Shown here piece after piece: positions 51,582 through 58,966 of a stretch of 64,000 bases of DNA. The stretch lies in NCBI RefSeq assembly GCF_900091455.1, contig NZ_LT607412.1, positions 5,952,001 through 6,016,000 of the forward strand, in the 5' to 3' direction. How positions within the stretch are numbered: position 1 is the stretch's first letter; every line of letters starts with the position of its first letter. This stretch comes from Micromonospora coriariae. GTDB taxonomy: Bacteria; Actinomycetota; Actinomycetes; Mycobacteriales; Micromonosporaceae. Both the position numbers and the translations under genes were made by a program. The notes under the pieces were generated by a model. That model saw only the letters and a program-made list of their open reading frames with translations. It was not told where the DNA came from and did not search any database.

Positions 51582-52325
51582 ATGAGCACTGTCACCGAGG
51601 GCCGGGGGATGACCGAGCTGGCCGCCCTGCTGGCCGACGGCACCCGGGCCGGCATCTGCCTCGCGCTGCTCGACGGCCGGGCCTGGACCGCCGGGGAGCT
51701 GGCCCGCCGGGCGGGAGTCGCGCCGTCGACGGCCAGCGACCACCTCACCCGGCTGGTCCGGGGTGGGTTGCTGGTCGAGGAGCGACAGGGCCGGCACCGC
51801 TACCTGCGGCTGGCCGGGCCGTCGGTGGCCCAGCTGATCGAGAGCCTGGCCGGGCACGCCCCGAGCCCACCCGCGCCGACGGGGTCGCTGCGGGCGTCCA
51901 ACGCGAGTGCCGCGATGGCGTACGCCCGCACCTGCTACGACCACCTCGCCGGGCGGCTGGGCGTGCAGATGTACGACGCGCTGCTGGCCGACGGGCGACT
52001 GGACCGGGCCAGCGGGCTGACGCTGACGCCCGACGGGTGGGCGTGGGCGGCCGGGCTGGGCGTACCCGTGGACGTGCTGCGCGCCGCTCGGCGCCCGGTG
52101 GTGCGCGACTGCCTGGACTGGACCGAGCGCCGGCCGCACCTGGCCGGGGCGCTCGGCGCGGCGCTCTGCCGTCACTTCGCCGAGCTGGGCTGGACGACCC
52201 GGGGCGCCGGCCGCGCCGTCCGACTCACCCCGACCGGTCGATCCGCCCTGGCCGCGACCCTGAACATCCCCGAAGACGCCCTCGGCGCCACGCCGCCTGC
52301 GCCAACCACCGGCGGCCGCGCCTGA
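51582..52325 (+). CDS. ArsR-family winged-helix regulator
   Basis: A 247-aa protein. Residues 8-85 form an ArsR/SmtB-type winged helix (GELARRAGVAPSTASDHLTR as the recognition HTH, VEERQGRHRYLRLA as the wing). The C-terminal 160 aa (ARTCYDHLAGRLGVQMYDAL, RDCLDWTERRPHLAGALGAA, FAELGWTTRGAGRA) is the extension seen in actinobacterial ArsR proteins with TCYDHLAG; no clear metal-site cysteine pair is present. Possible -10 GATGAT (51570-51575) is 6 nt before ATG 51582. Divergent from GH43, but the TACAAC operators look LacI-like, so it need not regulate that gene. Confidence 0.85.
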   Translation: MSTVTEGRGMTELAALLADGTRAGICLALLDGRAWTAGELARRAGVAPSTASDHLTRLVRGGLLVEERQGRHRYLRLAGPSVAQLIESLAGHAPSPPAPTGSLRASNASAAMAYARTCYDHLAGRLGVQMYDALLADGRLDRASGLTLTPDGWAWAAGLGVPVDVLRAARRPVVRDCLDWTERRPHLAGALGAALCRHFAELGWTTRGAGRAVRLTPTGRSALAATLNIPEDALGATPPAPTTGGRA

Positions 52326-52473
52326 CCCCTCACGGCTGAGTCAGCCGCACCATCCCGGCTCTGACGGCCCCCGCGAGCGTCCAGGCGGGCCCGGGAGTCA
52401 GGATCGAGCACGATCATGCCCGCGCGGCACGGCGAGGCGCGATTGTTCGGTGGGGGCCGAAGGGTTCGGGTTC

Positions 52474-52479
52474 TACGGT
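52474..52479 (+). promoter_or_regulatory. -10 box of a leaderless promoter
   Basis: TACGGT lies 6 nt before GTG 52486 and selects that start for the P450 gene. Confidence 0.45.
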
Positions 52480-52485
52480 CGGGCG

Positions 52486-53550
52486 GTGACTGATGACTGG
52501 CCGGTTGTTCCGTCCGCTGCCGGAGTCCCGGCGTGCGGGCCTCCCAGGTTCGAGACCGACAGCGGATGGTGGGTGACCCGGCACGCCGACGTTCTGGCCG
52601 CGCTGACCGGGCCCGCCTTCCAGGTACCGCCCGTGGACGGCGGTCCGCCCGGCACCCTCGCCTGGCTGCGCGGCGCGGTCAGCCGGTTCAGCCCGGCCGA
52701 GCGGCACGCCGAGCGTCGCGCGATCGGGGTGTCCGCGCTGTCCGCGCTGGACCCGGACGAGCTACGGCAGGAGGCGGCCCGCCGGACCGCCGCCGCCCTG
52801 GACGATGCCGGTGACCACCTCGACGTGATGCGCGAACTGGCCAGGTCGGTGCCGCCGCGGGTGCTGGCCGGCCGGCTCGGCCTGACCGATCCGGTCGCCG
52901 CCGGTACGGCGGTCGCGGCCGTCGCCGCCGCGTACCACCCGGGGGTTGACCCGGCGCTGGTCCGGCGGGCCGACCGGGCGGTGGCCACACTGCTGGAGCT
53001 CTGCCCGCCCGCCCGGCCGGAGGTACGGGCGAACCTGATCGGCCTGCTGGTCCAGGCCTGCGACGCGACCGCCGGCCTGATCGGCGCCGCGGCTCATCAC
53101 CTGCTCCCCACGCCCGCCCGCCGCGCGTCCGCCGTACCGTCCGGGAGGGCTGACCCGCTGGCCCGCGACGCGACGGCGGACCTGCTCGCGGAGGTCTTGC
53201 GGCTCGACCCGCCGGTGCGGGCCACCCGGCGGGTCACCGTCGCCGCGGTACGACTCGGCGGCCAGGACCTACCGCCGAACAGCCCCGTGCTGCTCCGGTT
53301 CGACGCCGCCAACCGTGACCCGGAGGCGTTCGCCGAGCCGTCCGCGTTCCGACCCGGCCGGCCCGAAGCCGGGCTGCTCACCTTCGGCGCGGGGGAGCGC
53401 GGCTGCCCCGGCGACCGGCACGCGCTGGCGCTCGCCACCGGGGTGCTCGACGTGCTGGGCGAGCGCTGCCTGCGCACCGACGCCGTGCTGTGCCACGAGC
53501 CGCACCCGACCCTGCGCGTTCCGACGATCCTGGAGGTGACCGTCCGATGA
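52486..53550 (+). CDS. Short cytochrome P450
   Basis: A 354-aa P450, about 40-50 aa shorter than usual at the N-terminus. The haem-thiolate loop is FGAGERGCPGDR, the K-helix ExxR is in EVLRLDPPVRATRR, and the I-helix region is LLVQACDATAGLI. It needs outside ferredoxin and reductase, none of which is nearby. GTG 52486 follows a TACGGT -10 box. The stop overlaps the ATG of the isocitrate-lyase/PEP-mutase-fold gene, so the two are coupled. Substrate unknown. Confidence 0.85.
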   Translation: MTDDWPVVPSAAGVPACGPPRFETDSGWWVTRHADVLAALTGPAFQVPPVDGGPPGTLAWLRGAVSRFSPAERHAERRAIGVSALSALDPDELRQEAARRTAAALDDAGDHLDVMRELARSVPPRVLAGRLGLTDPVAAGTAVAAVAAAYHPGVDPALVRRADRAVATLLELCPPARPEVRANLIGLLVQACDATAGLIGAAAHHLLPTPARRASAVPSGRADPLARDATADLLAEVLRLDPPVRATRRVTVAAVRLGGQDLPPNSPVLLRFDAANRDPEAFAEPSAFRPGRPEAGLLTFGAGERGCPGDRHALALATGVLDVLGERCLRTDAVLCHEPHPTLRVPTILEVTVR

Positions 53551-54344
53551 CCGACCGCCGCGCGGCGTTCCACGCCCTGCACCACACCGACCGCCCCCTG
53601 CTGCTGCCGAACGCCTGGGACCACGCCTCGGCGGCGGCGCTCGCAGCCCGCGGCCATCCCGCCATGGGCACCACCAGCCTCGGGGTCGCCGCGACCGCCG
53701 GCCGCCCCGACGGCGTGGCCGCCACCGGCGGCGAGACCCTGGCCCTGACCCACCGGCTCGCCCGGCTGCCGGTGCTGCTCACCGTCGACGTGGAGGCCGG
53801 GTTCAGCGACGATCCGGCGGCGGTTGCCGGGTACGTGGCCGAACTGGCCGGGCTCGGCGCGGTCGGGATCAACCTGGAGGACGGACGCGCCGACGGCACC
53901 CTGGCCGACCCGGAGTGCATCGCCGACAAGATCGCGGCGGTGAAGGCTGCGGTGCCGGACCTGTTCGTCAACGCCCGCACCGACACCTGGTGGCTCGGGG
54001 TGGCCGACCCGCTGCCGCAGACCCTGGCCCGCGCCCGGGCCTACCGGGCCGCCGGCGCCGACGGGATCTTCGTCCCCGGCACCGTCGACCTGGCGACGCT
54101 GCGGATGCTGGCCGAACGGATCGACGCGCCGCTGAACGCGCTCTACCAGCCGGGCGGGCCCGGGCTGGACGAGCTGGGCCGGGCGGGGGTCGCCCGGGTC
54201 AGCACCGGCTCCCTGCTGTTCCGGGCCGCGCTGGCCGCCGCCGTCGCCACCGCCGACGCGGTCCGTTCCGGCGGGTTCACGGCGCCGCCGGGGCTGCCGT
54301 CGTACGCCGAGGTGCAGGGCCTGGTGCCCGCGGACGGCGACTGA
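53547..54344 (+). CDS. Isocitrate lyase/PEP mutase superfamily enzyme
   Basis: A 265-aa TIM-barrel enzyme. The Mg-binding region is LTVDVEAGFSD (residues about 84-94), with GINLEDGRAD and FVNARTDTWW downstream. It lacks the KKCGH motif of isocitrate lyase and the EDK-x5-NS motif of true PEP mutase, so it is probably a C-C or C-O lyase acting on a small 2-oxo or malate-like acid. ATG 53547 overlaps the P450 stop (ATGA). Function in this pair unknown. Confidence 0.85.
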   Translation: MTDRRAAFHALHHTDRPLLLPNAWDHASAAALAARGHPAMGTTSLGVAATAGRPDGVAATGGETLALTHRLARLPVLLTVDVEAGFSDDPAAVAGYVAELAGLGAVGINLEDGRADGTLADPECIADKIAAVKAAVPDLFVNARTDTWWLGVADPLPQTLARARAYRAAGADGIFVPGTVDLATLRMLAERIDAPLNALYQPGGPGLDELGRAGVARVSTGSLLFRAALAAAVATADAVRSGGFTAPPGLPSYAEVQGLVPADGD

Positions 54345-54428
54345 TGGTCGCCGCCGGCTTCGGCGGTGGTTCGTCACCCCGCGACACGCCTGCCGCGCCT
54401 CGGCCCCGCCGCTCCCTTCAGGGGTAGA

Positions 54429-54448
54429 TAGGAGGATTGTTCGTCCTA
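54429..54448. promoter_or_regulatory. Operator-like inverted repeat
   Basis: TAGGAGGA (54429-54436) and TCGTCCTA (54441-54448) pair at 7 of 8 positions around TTGT, in an A+T-richer part of the gap upstream of the peptidase/amidotransferase pair. A possible -10 TACGGT follows at 54465-54470. Confidence 0.35.
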
Positions 54449-54680
54449 TTCCGGTCCGGCTGATTACGGTGTGTTCAGGGCGATCCACCCAGAGTCGTGA
54501 CCGGAGAAGGGACCCCGTCATGCGCGTGCCCAGCCGTAGCCCGGGACAGCAGCCCCGTCCGCCCGTGTCGCCCACCGCCCCGGCTCGCCGCCGGCCCTCC
54601 GGCACCACCCCCGCCGCCTCCCCACCACCGCGCCGGACCTCAGCGCCTACCGGGCGGCCGTCGCCGACCTGCTGGTCGAG

Positions 54681-55487
54681 GTGGGTGCCCTGGCCGACGC
54701 GACCAGCACACGTGCCCGTCAGGTGCTCATCGACGAACGGCTGCGCGAGCCGGCGCTCGCCGCGGTGCTCGACGCAACCCCGCAGGGGCTGATCGGCGCG
54801 CGCGAGACGTTGTTGCTGGAGATGGCGCGCTACCAGCCGAACGAGCGCACCTCGGCGCGGGACCTCACAGCGCTGGTCCGGATCTACCTGCTCTCCCGCA
54901 TCGACGTGCTGTGGTGGCAGGACGCCCCCACCTTCGTCACGGACGATCAGGTCAACGGCAGTGCCGACCTGGTCGACCTGGAGTGGCTGCGCCGCCGGGA
55001 CCTGCTGCGCTTCCGCTACCAGGAGCAGCCCACCACCATGCTGGGCCGGGCCGCGCGGGGGCTGCGTCGCCGGCTGCGGCCGGACGCCACCCCGCGCACC
55101 GCCGGGCTCCTCTTCCGGCGCGCCCGGCGGGAGGTGGTCGCGCTGCTCAACGACATCGGGCGGGAGTTCGCGGCGACGGCGCCGCCGGCCACCCCGCCAC
55201 TCTGGGTGACCAGCCTGGTCCGCAGTGCCGAGCACCAGTACCGGCTGCGCCGACTGGGCTACGCCGCGATGCTGCCCAGCGGGCACTGCCTCGGCTACTC
55301 GGTGGACGTCGAGGTGGCCTGGTACGAACGCTTCGGCGCGCGGGACGCGCTCGCGGAGCTGCTGCTGGCCCGCCAGGAGGCCGGCGAGCTCAACGTGATC
55401 GACGAGGGACAGGCCTGGCATCTCTGCCTCGCGCCCACCGCCCGGCGTCGCCTGCGCCGGGCGTACGAGACCGAGATGGGAGTCTGA
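54681..55487 (+). CDS. M15/DUF5715-like putative zinc metallopeptidase, N-terminus frameshifted
   Basis: The downstream 268 aa carry an M15-like site: Ser-x-His-x2-Gly-x3-Asp in PSGHCLGYSVDVEVAW and a WH pair in DEGQAWHLCL, matching the zinc ligands and catalytic Glu/His order of VanY-type D,D-peptidases. Other parts (SLVRSAEHQYRLRRLGY, LLARQEAGELNVID) resemble DUF5715 proteins. No signal peptide. Protein-like sequence (APDLSAYRAAVADLLVEV) continues upstream in this frame but meets a stop at 54537 without any start. A good start (ATG 54520, GAGAAGGG upstream) lies in another frame. A frameshift or sequencing error near 54560-54625 is therefore likely, giving a true gene of 54520-55487. GTG 54681 is only the first usable in-frame codon. 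Confidence 0.6.
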   Translation: MGALADATSTRARQVLIDERLREPALAAVLDATPQGLIGARETLLLEMARYQPNERTSARDLTALVRIYLLSRIDVLWWQDAPTFVTDDQVNGSADLVDLEWLRRRDLLRFRYQEQPTTMLGRAARGLRRRLRPDATPRTAGLLFRRARREVVALLNDIGREFAATAPPATPPLWVTSLVRSAEHQYRLRRLGYAAMLPSGHCLGYSVDVEVAWYERFGARDALAELLLARQEAGELNVIDEGQAWHLCLAPTARRRLRRAYETEMGV

Positions 55488-55491
55488 GCCG

Positions 55492-57093
55492 GTGTGCGGC
55501 ATCGCGTTGAGCATCGGCCCCGAGGCCGACCCGGCGACCTTCCGGAGGATGCTCGCCGTCCTGGCCTCCCGCGGCGAGGTCACCGAGACCCGCTCCGAGA
55601 GCGGGCTGCTCGCCGGCACGCGCCGACTGCGGGTGGTGGACCGGGACCGGGCCGTGCAGCCGTGGACCTCGACCGACGAGCGCTGGCTGCTCTGCTTCAA
55701 CGGCGAGATCTTCAACCACCGGGAACTGCGCGCGCAGCTGACCCGGCTCGGGCGGGTGTTCCGCACCGAGAGCGACACCGAGGTGCTGCTCGCCGCGTTC
55801 GAGCAGTGGGGCGAGGCGGCGGTGACCCGGTTGCGCGGCGAGTACGCCTTCGTGGTCGTCGAACGCGGCACCGGCCGGGCGTACCTGGCCCGCGACCCGC
55901 TCGGCGTGAAGCCGCTGTACTGGTCCCGGCAGCCCGGGTGCCTGCACCTCGCCTCCGAGGTCAAGGCGCTGGTCGGGCACGGCGCGCCGATCGCCGAGGT
56001 GCCGCCGGGCCACCACGGCTGGGCGGACCCGGACGGCCACGTGCGGCTGCGACCGTACGTCGACCTGCTCACCCTCGGCGACGGGCTGCCGGTCGTCGAC
56101 GACCCGGACGAGGCCGCCCTGCTCGTCCGTGCCGCGCTTACCGACGCGATCCGGATGCGGGTCGAGACCGACCTCACCGTCGGGGTGGTGCTCTCCGGCG
56201 GGTTGGACAGCTCGTTGACCCTGCGGCAGGTGCGGGACGTGCACCCGGACTGCGTGGCGGTGACGGTCGGCGTGCCGGACAGCCCGGACGTGGCGTACGC
56301 GCGGCGGTTCGCCGCCGACCTCGGCGTGCCGCACGAGGTGATCGAGCTGCGCCCGCGGGACATCCGGCTGACCGACGTACGCGAGGCCATCCGGATCTCC
56401 GAGCTGACCGAGTACGGCGACATCATCAACGCGGTGGTCTCGGTGCCGATCTTCCGGCGTCTGCGCGCCCTGGGCGTCAAGGTGGTGCTGACCGGCGACG
56501 GCTCCGACGAGCTGTTCGGTGGGTACCCCATGTACCACCAGGTCGAGGCTGCCGCGTCCCGTCGGCTGTTCCTGCACCGGATCCGCAACCTGTGCCGTAC
56601 GGAGTTGCAGCGGGTCGACCGGGCGGCAATGGGGCACGGTGTCGAGGCGCGGGTGCCGTTCCTCGACCTGAGCGTCGTGGAGCTGGCGATGCGCCTGCCG
56701 CTGGGGCTGAAGCTGCGCGACGGGCAGGAGAAGTGGATCGTCCGGCGGGCGTTCGCCGACGTGCTGCCCGACTACATCCGGCAGCGGCCGAAGAACCCGA
56801 TGTCCTACTCCACCGGGCTGCACGAACGGGTCCGGCTGTACAAGCCGCTCTTCGCCCGGCTGCACCGCTCGTTCGGCTACGACCTGCTCGAGCCGGTGCG
56901 CCGCGACTTCGACAGCGTGCTGAGCCGGTGCGGCAACGACCTGGACCGGGCCATCGCCGACGGGCTGACCCGCCCCGACTACACGGTGCTGGAGCACGCC
57001 CGCGACCTCGTCGGCGCGGCGAAGTGGAACGCCGCGCCGATGGTCCGCCGGCTGGTCGGCCCCCGGCCGCCCCGCCGGTCCCCGGTCGGCTGA
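55492..57093 (+). CDS. Asparagine synthase-like glutamine amidotransferase
   Basis: A 533-aa two-domain protein. N-terminal class II glutaminase with nucleophile Cys2 (VCGIALSIG, FNGEIFNHREL, RGEYAFVVVER, RDPLGVKPLYW) and a C-terminal AsnB synthetase domain with the PP-loop LSGGLDSSLTL and TGDGSDELFGGYPMY. All catalytic elements look intact. GTG 55492 starts 4 nt after the peptidase stop, so the two are coupled. Family members make asparagine, amidate peptidoglycan meso-DAP (LtsA/AsnB type) or act in natural-product pathways; pairing with an M15-like protein points to a cell-wall peptide or a small peptide-like substrate (inference). Confidence 0.9.
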   Translation: MCGIALSIGPEADPATFRRMLAVLASRGEVTETRSESGLLAGTRRLRVVDRDRAVQPWTSTDERWLLCFNGEIFNHRELRAQLTRLGRVFRTESDTEVLLAAFEQWGEAAVTRLRGEYAFVVVERGTGRAYLARDPLGVKPLYWSRQPGCLHLASEVKALVGHGAPIAEVPPGHHGWADPDGHVRLRPYVDLLTLGDGLPVVDDPDEAALLVRAALTDAIRMRVETDLTVGVVLSGGLDSSLTLRQVRDVHPDCVAVTVGVPDSPDVAYARRFAADLGVPHEVIELRPRDIRLTDVREAIRISELTEYGDIINAVVSVPIFRRLRALGVKVVLTGDGSDELFGGYPMYHQVEAAASRRLFLHRIRNLCRTELQRVDRAAMGHGVEARVPFLDLSVVELAMRLPLGLKLRDGQEKWIVRRAFADVLPDYIRQRPKNPMSYSTGLHERVRLYKPLFARLHRSFGYDLLEPVRRDFDSVLSRCGNDLDRAIADGLTRPDYTVLEHARDLVGAAKWNAAPMVRRLVGPRPPRRSPVG

Positions 57094-57185
57094 CCGTGTG
57101 CCCGGCACGCACACCGCACCGGGCCTGACGGGCCGGCGGGGAGCGCCAGGTCCGATCGCCGCCAGCACCCGCGCCGTCGCCGGGC

Positions 57186-57191
57186 CAGGCT
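57186..57191 (+). promoter_or_regulatory. -10 box of a leaderless promoter
   Basis: CAGGCT lies 6 nt before ATG 57198; no Shine-Dalgarno is present. Confidence 0.4.
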
Positions 57192-57197
57192 GGACGC

Positions 57198-57668
57198 ATG
57201 ACGACCAGCACCGACTTCCGCGTCCGCGCAATGCCGGCCGGAACGCTCGACGTTGTCCGCCGTACCGGCCGGGATGCCGCTGACCGACCCGTCGAGGCGC
57301 TCCCGGCGGGCGGCGGGGAACCGCTGCGCTGCTGCCTGCGCGATGCCGAGGCGGGGGAGGAGCTGCTGCTCTTCGGCTATGCGCCGCCGGTCGCCGCGGG
57401 CCCGTACCGGGAGGTCGGCCCGGTCTTCGCGCACGCCGTCGCCTGCCCGGCCCCCGAGCCGACGGGCGGCCACCCGCCGGACTGGCGGGGGCGACCCCAG
57501 GTCCTGCGGGCGTACGACCGCCAGGGCCGGATCCACGGCGGTCGCCTGCACGACGGCACGGACCCGGAGGCGGTGATCGCCGAGCTGTTCGCCGACCCGG
57601 CCGTGCACCAGCTGCACAGCCGCAACGTGGTGTACGGCTGCTTCATGTTCGCGGTGGAGCGGGCGTGA
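57198..57668 (+). CDS. DUF1203 protein
   Basis: A 156-aa protein matching the DUF1203 plan: an N-terminal FRVRAMPAGTLDVVRRTGRD, a Cys-rich strand PLRCCLRDAEAGEELLLFGY, GPVFAHAVACP and a C-terminal LHSRNVVYGCFMFAVER. Several conserved cysteines and histidines are present but no chemistry is known for the family. Cytoplasmic. Leaderless start at ATG 57198. Confidence 0.82.
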   Translation: MTTSTDFRVRAMPAGTLDVVRRTGRDAADRPVEALPAGGGEPLRCCLRDAEAGEELLLFGYAPPVAAGPYREVGPVFAHAVACPAPEPTGGHPPDWRGRPQVLRAYDRQGRIHGGRLHDGTDPEAVIAELFADPAVHQLHSRNVVYGCFMFAVERA

Positions 57669-57865
57669 CGCGGCCCGCTGGACGAGGGCGGCGTGATCGG
57701 GCGCTCAGCTCGCCAACAGCAGCGCGCCGACCGCGGCGAGCGTGCCGGTGACCGCGAGCAGGGCGCTGGTCGGTCCGCGGGCGGCCGGGCAGTCGTCGCG
57801 GGATCAGGCGGCGGGCGAACCCGACAGACCGTACCGGCGCGGTGGACAACCGTCGATCGGTCCCA

Positions 57866-57871
57866 TAGCGT
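57866..57871 (+). promoter_or_regulatory. -10 box (leaderless or very short leader)
   Basis: TAGCGT, within CATAGCGTCC, lies 9 nt before ATG 57881. The same CATAGCGTC string occurs at 63336-63344 before the ABC transporter gene. Confidence 0.4.
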
Positions 57872-57880
57872 CCAACGGAT

Positions 57881-58891
57881 ATGCGCAGGACCCTGCCGGC
57901 CGTCACGACGGCCCTGCTGCTCGCCCTCACCTCCTGCACGACGCCGAGGTCCGGAGGCCCACTGCTCACCGGGGCGCCGCCGGCGCCCGCGGCCACGCCG
58001 ACCGCCTCCCGGCAGGACGCGGCCCAGGCCGCGCAGACCCTGGGCAGCCTGCGCCGGGTGGACGACCTGCCGCTGTACGAGATGACCTACGTCGGGGCGT
58101 ACGACCCGACGGTGGGCACCGACGTCACCCCGCCCAGCCCGTTCGGCTGCTCGCTGTTCGTCGCCGCGGGCGACCCGGCCCGGCCCGTGTTCGCCCGCAA
58201 CTTCGACTGGGACGCCAACCCGGCGCTCGTGCTGCGGACCGATCCGCCGGACGGCTACGCGGCCGTCTCGCTTGTCGACATCTCCTACCTCGGGGTCGGC
58301 CCGGACCCGGCCGGTGACCGGCGGCTGCTCAACGCCCCGCTGCTGCCCTTCGACGGGATGAACGAGCGGGGTCTCGCGGTGGGACTGGCCGCCGACGACG
58401 CCGCCACGGCCCGCCGCGACCCGGGCAAGCCCACCGTCGGCTCGGTACGGATCCTGCGGCTGGTGCTGGACCGGGCCGCCACGGTCGACGAGGCGATCGC
58501 CGTGTTCACCCGGCACAACCTCGACTTCGACGGCGGGCCGGCACTGCACTACCTGCTGGCCGACGCGACCGGAGCATCGGCGGTGATCGAGTTCGTCGAT
58601 GGTGAGCTGCGGGTGGAGCGGGGCACGGGCGGCTGGCAGGCGCTGACCAACGTGCCGGTGGCCGGGGTTCCCGAACAGCGCCGCCGCGAGGACCGCCGGT
58701 ACGGGCAGATCGCCGCCGCCCTGACCGAGGCCGGCGGGGCCCTGGACGCGGCCGCGGCGCACCGGGTGCTCGCCGCCGTCCGCCAGGGGCACACCCGCTG
58801 GTCGGTGACGTACGGCCTGCGCAGCGGCGAGATCCGGCTGGTCACCGCGACCGGCGGCGGTGAGCGGCGCTACCGGCTGCCGATGAGCTGA
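57881..58891 (+). CDS. Lipoprotein Ntn hydrolase (C45 / linear amide C-N hydrolase type)
   Basis: A 336-aa exported lipoprotein: signal peptide MRRTLPAVTTALLLAL with lipobox LTSC (Cys19). The mature part is an Ntn-hydrolase-type amidase; the probable nucleophile is the Cys of SPFGCSLFVAAG, with VFARNFDWDANPALVLR and PFDGMNERGLAVGL as the conserved choloylglycine-hydrolase/C45-like segments. Unlike autocatalytic Ntn enzymes the Cys is preceded by about 75 residues, which would have to be removed for classical N-terminal activation. Substrate may be an acyl-amide (for example a quorum signal or penicillin-like amide); unproven. Confidence 0.82.
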   Translation: MRRTLPAVTTALLLALTSCTTPRSGGPLLTGAPPAPAATPTASRQDAAQAAQTLGSLRRVDDLPLYEMTYVGAYDPTVGTDVTPPSPFGCSLFVAAGDPARPVFARNFDWDANPALVLRTDPPDGYAAVSLVDISYLGVGPDPAGDRRLLNAPLLPFDGMNERGLAVGLAADDAATARRDPGKPTVGSVRILRLVLDRAATVDEAIAVFTRHNLDFDGGPALHYLLADATGASAVIEFVDGELRVERGTGGWQALTNVPVAGVPEQRRREDRRYGQIAAALTEAGGALDAAAAHRVLAAVRQGHTRWSVTYGLRSGEIRLVTATGGGERRYRLPMS

Positions 58892-58915
58892 ATCCCGTGC
58901 CGCGGGAACGTGGCA

Positions 58916-58949
58916 GGGCCCGGCCCCCGGGAAATCGGGGACCGGGCCC
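58916..58949. terminator. Bidirectional hairpin terminator
   Basis: Arms 58916-58929 (GGGCCCGGCCCCCG) and 58936-58949 pair at 13 of 14 positions with a 6-nt loop between convergent genes. Confidence 0.75.
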
Positions 58950-58966
58950 GGGGTCGTGCTCGGTGC

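Noticed and set aside
53547..54344. Phosphonate biosynthesis cluster suggested by a PEP-mutase-fold enzyme
   Set aside because: The EDK-x5-NS motif of true PEP mutase is absent, and no phosphonopyruvate decarboxylase or transaminase is nearby.
53097..56588. Very long minus-strand open frame of more than 1,100 codons opposite the P450, lyase and peptidase genes
   Set aside because: It lacks recognisable motifs, is Arg/Gly/Pro/Ser-biased and lies opposite good genes. Long antisense frames are expected in DNA with very high third-position GC.
57703..57795. Hydrophobic minus-strand peptide (about TSALLAVTGTLAAVGALLLAS) between DUF1203 and the lipoprotein gene
   Set aside because: It resembles a membrane-protein C-terminus but an in-frame stop lies just upstream and no start codon exists. 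At most a decayed fragment.
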